Shown one piece after another: positions 62,337 through 64,000 of a stretch of DNA of 64,000 nt; position 1 is the stretch's first letter, and each line of letters begins with the position of its first letter. The notes beneath the pieces were generated by a model, which saw only the letters and a list, made by a program, of their open reading frames with translations, did not search any database and had not been told where the DNA came from. This DNA is from Myxococcus eversor (GTDB lineage Bacteria > Myxococcota > Myxococcia > Myxococcales > Myxococcaceae). Location of the stretch: positions 310,001 through 374,000 of the forward strand of contig NZ_JAAIXY010000007.1 of the NCBI RefSeq assembly GCF_010894455.1, written 5' to 3'. The translations under genes and the position numbers were made by a program.

Positions 62337-62705
62337 ATGCGTTACGTCGTGCGCACTCCGGACGGAGAGCTGACCTATCCGAGCATGGGTGACGTGGAGC
62401 GCGCGTACACCCAGGGGTTGGTGGACCCGGATGACGAGGTACGGGAAGAGGGCGCCAGCATGTGGCGCAAGGCCGGCAGCATCCCGGTGCTCGCCCAGGC
62501 CCGACATCCCTCCTCGGGGCTGGCCGCCCGGGGGCAGTGGCTGACGGTGGCGGGCGCGGTGCTGGTGGGCGCGCTCGCCCTGGCGCTGATACTGCGAGAC
62601 TCCTGGCACCTGCGAATCCTGGGCATCGTCCTGGCGCTCGTCGTCAGCTCCCTGCTCACGCGGGTGACGTTCAAGGCGTTCAAGCGGCCTCCGCCCCAGG
62701 TCTGA
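62337..62705 (+). CDS. Small membrane protein with GYF-2-like N-terminus
   Basis: A 122-residue protein. The first about 55 residues look like a GYF-2-type domain (MRYVVRTPDGELTYPSMGDVERAYTQGLVDPDDEVREEG), a fold that binds proline-rich peptides. Two membrane helices follow (about 65-85 and 90-108). AAGGAG lies upstream of the ATG at 62337. It starts 34 bases after the dehydrogenase stop and may be in its operon. Confidence 0.7.
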   Translation: MRYVVRTPDGELTYPSMGDVERAYTQGLVDPDDEVREEGASMWRKAGSIPVLAQARHPSSGLAARGQWLTVAGAVLVGALALALILRDSWHLRILGIVLALVVSSLLTRVTFKAFKRPPPQV

Positions 62706-62842
62706 GGCCCGCTCCCTCCCCTGCCCTCCAGCGCGGGGGCCAGGCGCAGGCCGACATCGGCAAGCGCACGGCCCATGTTGTCCGCTGGATGCATGCCACG
62801 GGCTTGGGTGCCGGTGGCTCCACGCGAGAGGGAGGACGCACC

Positions 62843-63982
62843 TTGCTCAGCACCTTTCTGTCCCGAGATGCCGCCCGTCGCCTGAAGCATGGCGCTCCCT
62901 GGCTCTCCCGGGAGGACATCGTCTCCATGGAGGGAACGCCCCAACCCGGTGAGCCCGTGCAGCTCCGGGACGAGGACGGCGCGGTGCTGGGCCTGGGCGA
63001 CGTGGACCTGGAGGCGTCGCGCGCCGTGCGCCGCCTGGGCCTGCAGGACGAGGCGGTGGAGGGCCTGATTCCGCGCCACCTCCGCCACGCCTTCGAGCGC
63101 CGGGGCCGGCTGGTGGATGACCCGCGCTTCTGCCGGGTGGTCAATGATGACGGGGACGGCCTGCCCGGCCTCATCGTGGACCGGTACGACACGCACTTCG
63201 TCGTGCAGACCCTCACCCGCTCCATGGACGCGCGGCAGCAGGAAATCACCCGCGCGCTGGTGGAGGTGACGGGCGCCGCCTCCGTGCTGTTGCGCAATGA
63301 TTCCGCGCGCCGTCAGGCCCTGGGGCTGCCCACGCAGCGGCCCCATGTCCTCTATGGCACCCCACCCCGCTGGTGCCGGCTGTTGGAGCTGGGGGCCCGC
63401 TTCACGGTGGACCTCACCTACGGCCAGGGCACGGGGTACGCGTATGACCAGCGCGAGCTGCGGCGTGTCGTGGGGCGCATGGCCTGGGACGGCCGGGTGC
63501 TGGACGCGAGCTGCAACGTGGGCGGCCTCTTCGTCCACGCGGGACTGCATGGTGCGCGACACATCCTCGCCTTCGACTCGGACGGGGATGCGGGAGACCT
63601 GGCGCGGGAGAACGCGGAGGCCAACGGACTGCTCGGGCGGGTGATGGTGGAGAAGGGCACCGCCATCCAGGCCCTCAGGGCAGTCCGGGAGACGTTCGAC
63701 CTGGTGTTGCTGGACACACCCCGGGTGGGGTCCGAGGAGGAGTTCGTGGAGCAGGTCCGCTACGCGCTCAGGCGCACCCGCCATGGGGGACGGGTGCTCG
63801 TGGTCGGCTACCACCCACCACTGGCGCTGGGCGGCTTCGATGAGCTGGTGGCCACCGCCTGCGAGGCGGAGGCGCGCATCGCTACACGGCTGTCTCGCCC
63901 GGGACTGCCTCCGGACCACCCCACACTCGTGGGCTCTCCCGGGGCGGAGTACCTCGACGCGGTGGCACTCGAAGTCACCTGA
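62843..63982 (+). CDS. RlmI-type class I SAM-dependent methyltransferase
   Basis: A 379-residue methyltransferase of the RlmI/YccW family: N-terminal PUA-like domain (about 1-75), middle EEHEA-like domain and C-terminal Rossmann domain with VLDASCNVGGLFVHAG as SAM motif and LVLLDTPR in place of the usual DPP catalytic motif. RlmI methylates C5 of a cytosine in 23S rRNA; whether this member does so is open, as a later Cys is not in the usual motif. I chose the TTG at 62843, which has GGAGG 7 bases upstream and fits the family N-terminus; an ATG at 62789 would add 18 residues. Confidence 0.85.
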   Translation: MLSTFLSRDAARRLKHGAPWLSREDIVSMEGTPQPGEPVQLRDEDGAVLGLGDVDLEASRAVRRLGLQDEAVEGLIPRHLRHAFERRGRLVDDPRFCRVVNDDGDGLPGLIVDRYDTHFVVQTLTRSMDARQQEITRALVEVTGAASVLLRNDSARRQALGLPTQRPHVLYGTPPRWCRLLELGARFTVDLTYGQGTGYAYDQRELRRVVGRMAWDGRVLDASCNVGGLFVHAGLHGARHILAFDSDGDAGDLARENAEANGLLGRVMVEKGTAIQALRAVRETFDLVLLDTPRVGSEEEFVEQVRYALRRTRHGGRVLVVGYHPPLALGGFDELVATACEAEARIATRLSRPGLPPDHPTLVGSPGAEYLDAVALEVT

Positions 63983-64000
63983 CGCGAGTCCCCCGCGCCG

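Overview
The window is about 64 kb of very GC-rich, gene-dense DNA that looks like a myxobacterium of the Myxococcaceae type (Myxococcus, Corallococcus, Pyxidicoccus or a relative). Evidence for this is Hanks-type Ser/Thr kinases fused to TPR or membrane-sensor domains, a sigma-54 activator without receiver domain, a MYXO-CTERM-type C-terminal tail, many secreted lipoproteins and strong third-position G/C bias. This assignment is inferred from gene content; no rRNA is present.

Layout. 1-5.2 kb: end of a kinase-TPR gene, a GNAT acetyltransferase, a DUF3052-like protein, a SRPBCC protein and a sigma-54 activator. 5.2-20.6 kb: one tightly packed minus-strand operon of 13 genes. It combines a type II polyketide-synthase core (active KS, acyl carrier protein, KS-like partner without the catalytic histidines, SRPBCC aromatase/cyclase, metal-type cyclase) with a redox and secretion-directed set: multicopper oxidase, triheme cytochrome c, three large Vgb/NHL-like beta-propeller proteins (two with cupredoxin-like domains), an alpha/beta hydrolase and two exported ABM-like proteins. 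A -24/-12 promoter lies in front of its first gene, and a sigma-54 activator sits at its far end. This is the best candidate for an undescribed system. 21-25.6 kb: small exported proteins, a DUF4105 membrane protein, and a histidine kinase and response regulator that overlap head to head.

26.1-42.8 kb: a complete plus-strand aryl polyene (APE) operon in the order of apeC-D-E-F-G-HI-J-K-L-M-N-O-P-Q-R. It additionally carries a MIO-type aromatic amino acid ammonia-lyase (starter acid supply) and a flavoprotein with halogenase motifs. Almost all genes overlap by a few bases. 43-51.9 kb: a membrane-anchored Ser/Thr kinase, a TetR-EmrB-EmrA type efflux operon with an operator-like palindrome over the tetR start, a zinc metalloprotease with seven FG-GAP-like repeats, and two PH-like membrane proteins.

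52.5-64 kb: housekeeping genes gapA-pgk-tpiA-secG-tRNA-Leu(GAG) with promoter and terminator, a secreted amidase with a MYXO-CTERM-like tail, dgkA, a small conserved protein, a FAD-dependent dehydrogenase, a small membrane protein and an RlmI-type methyltransferase. No CRISPR array, transposase or prophage gene was recognised.
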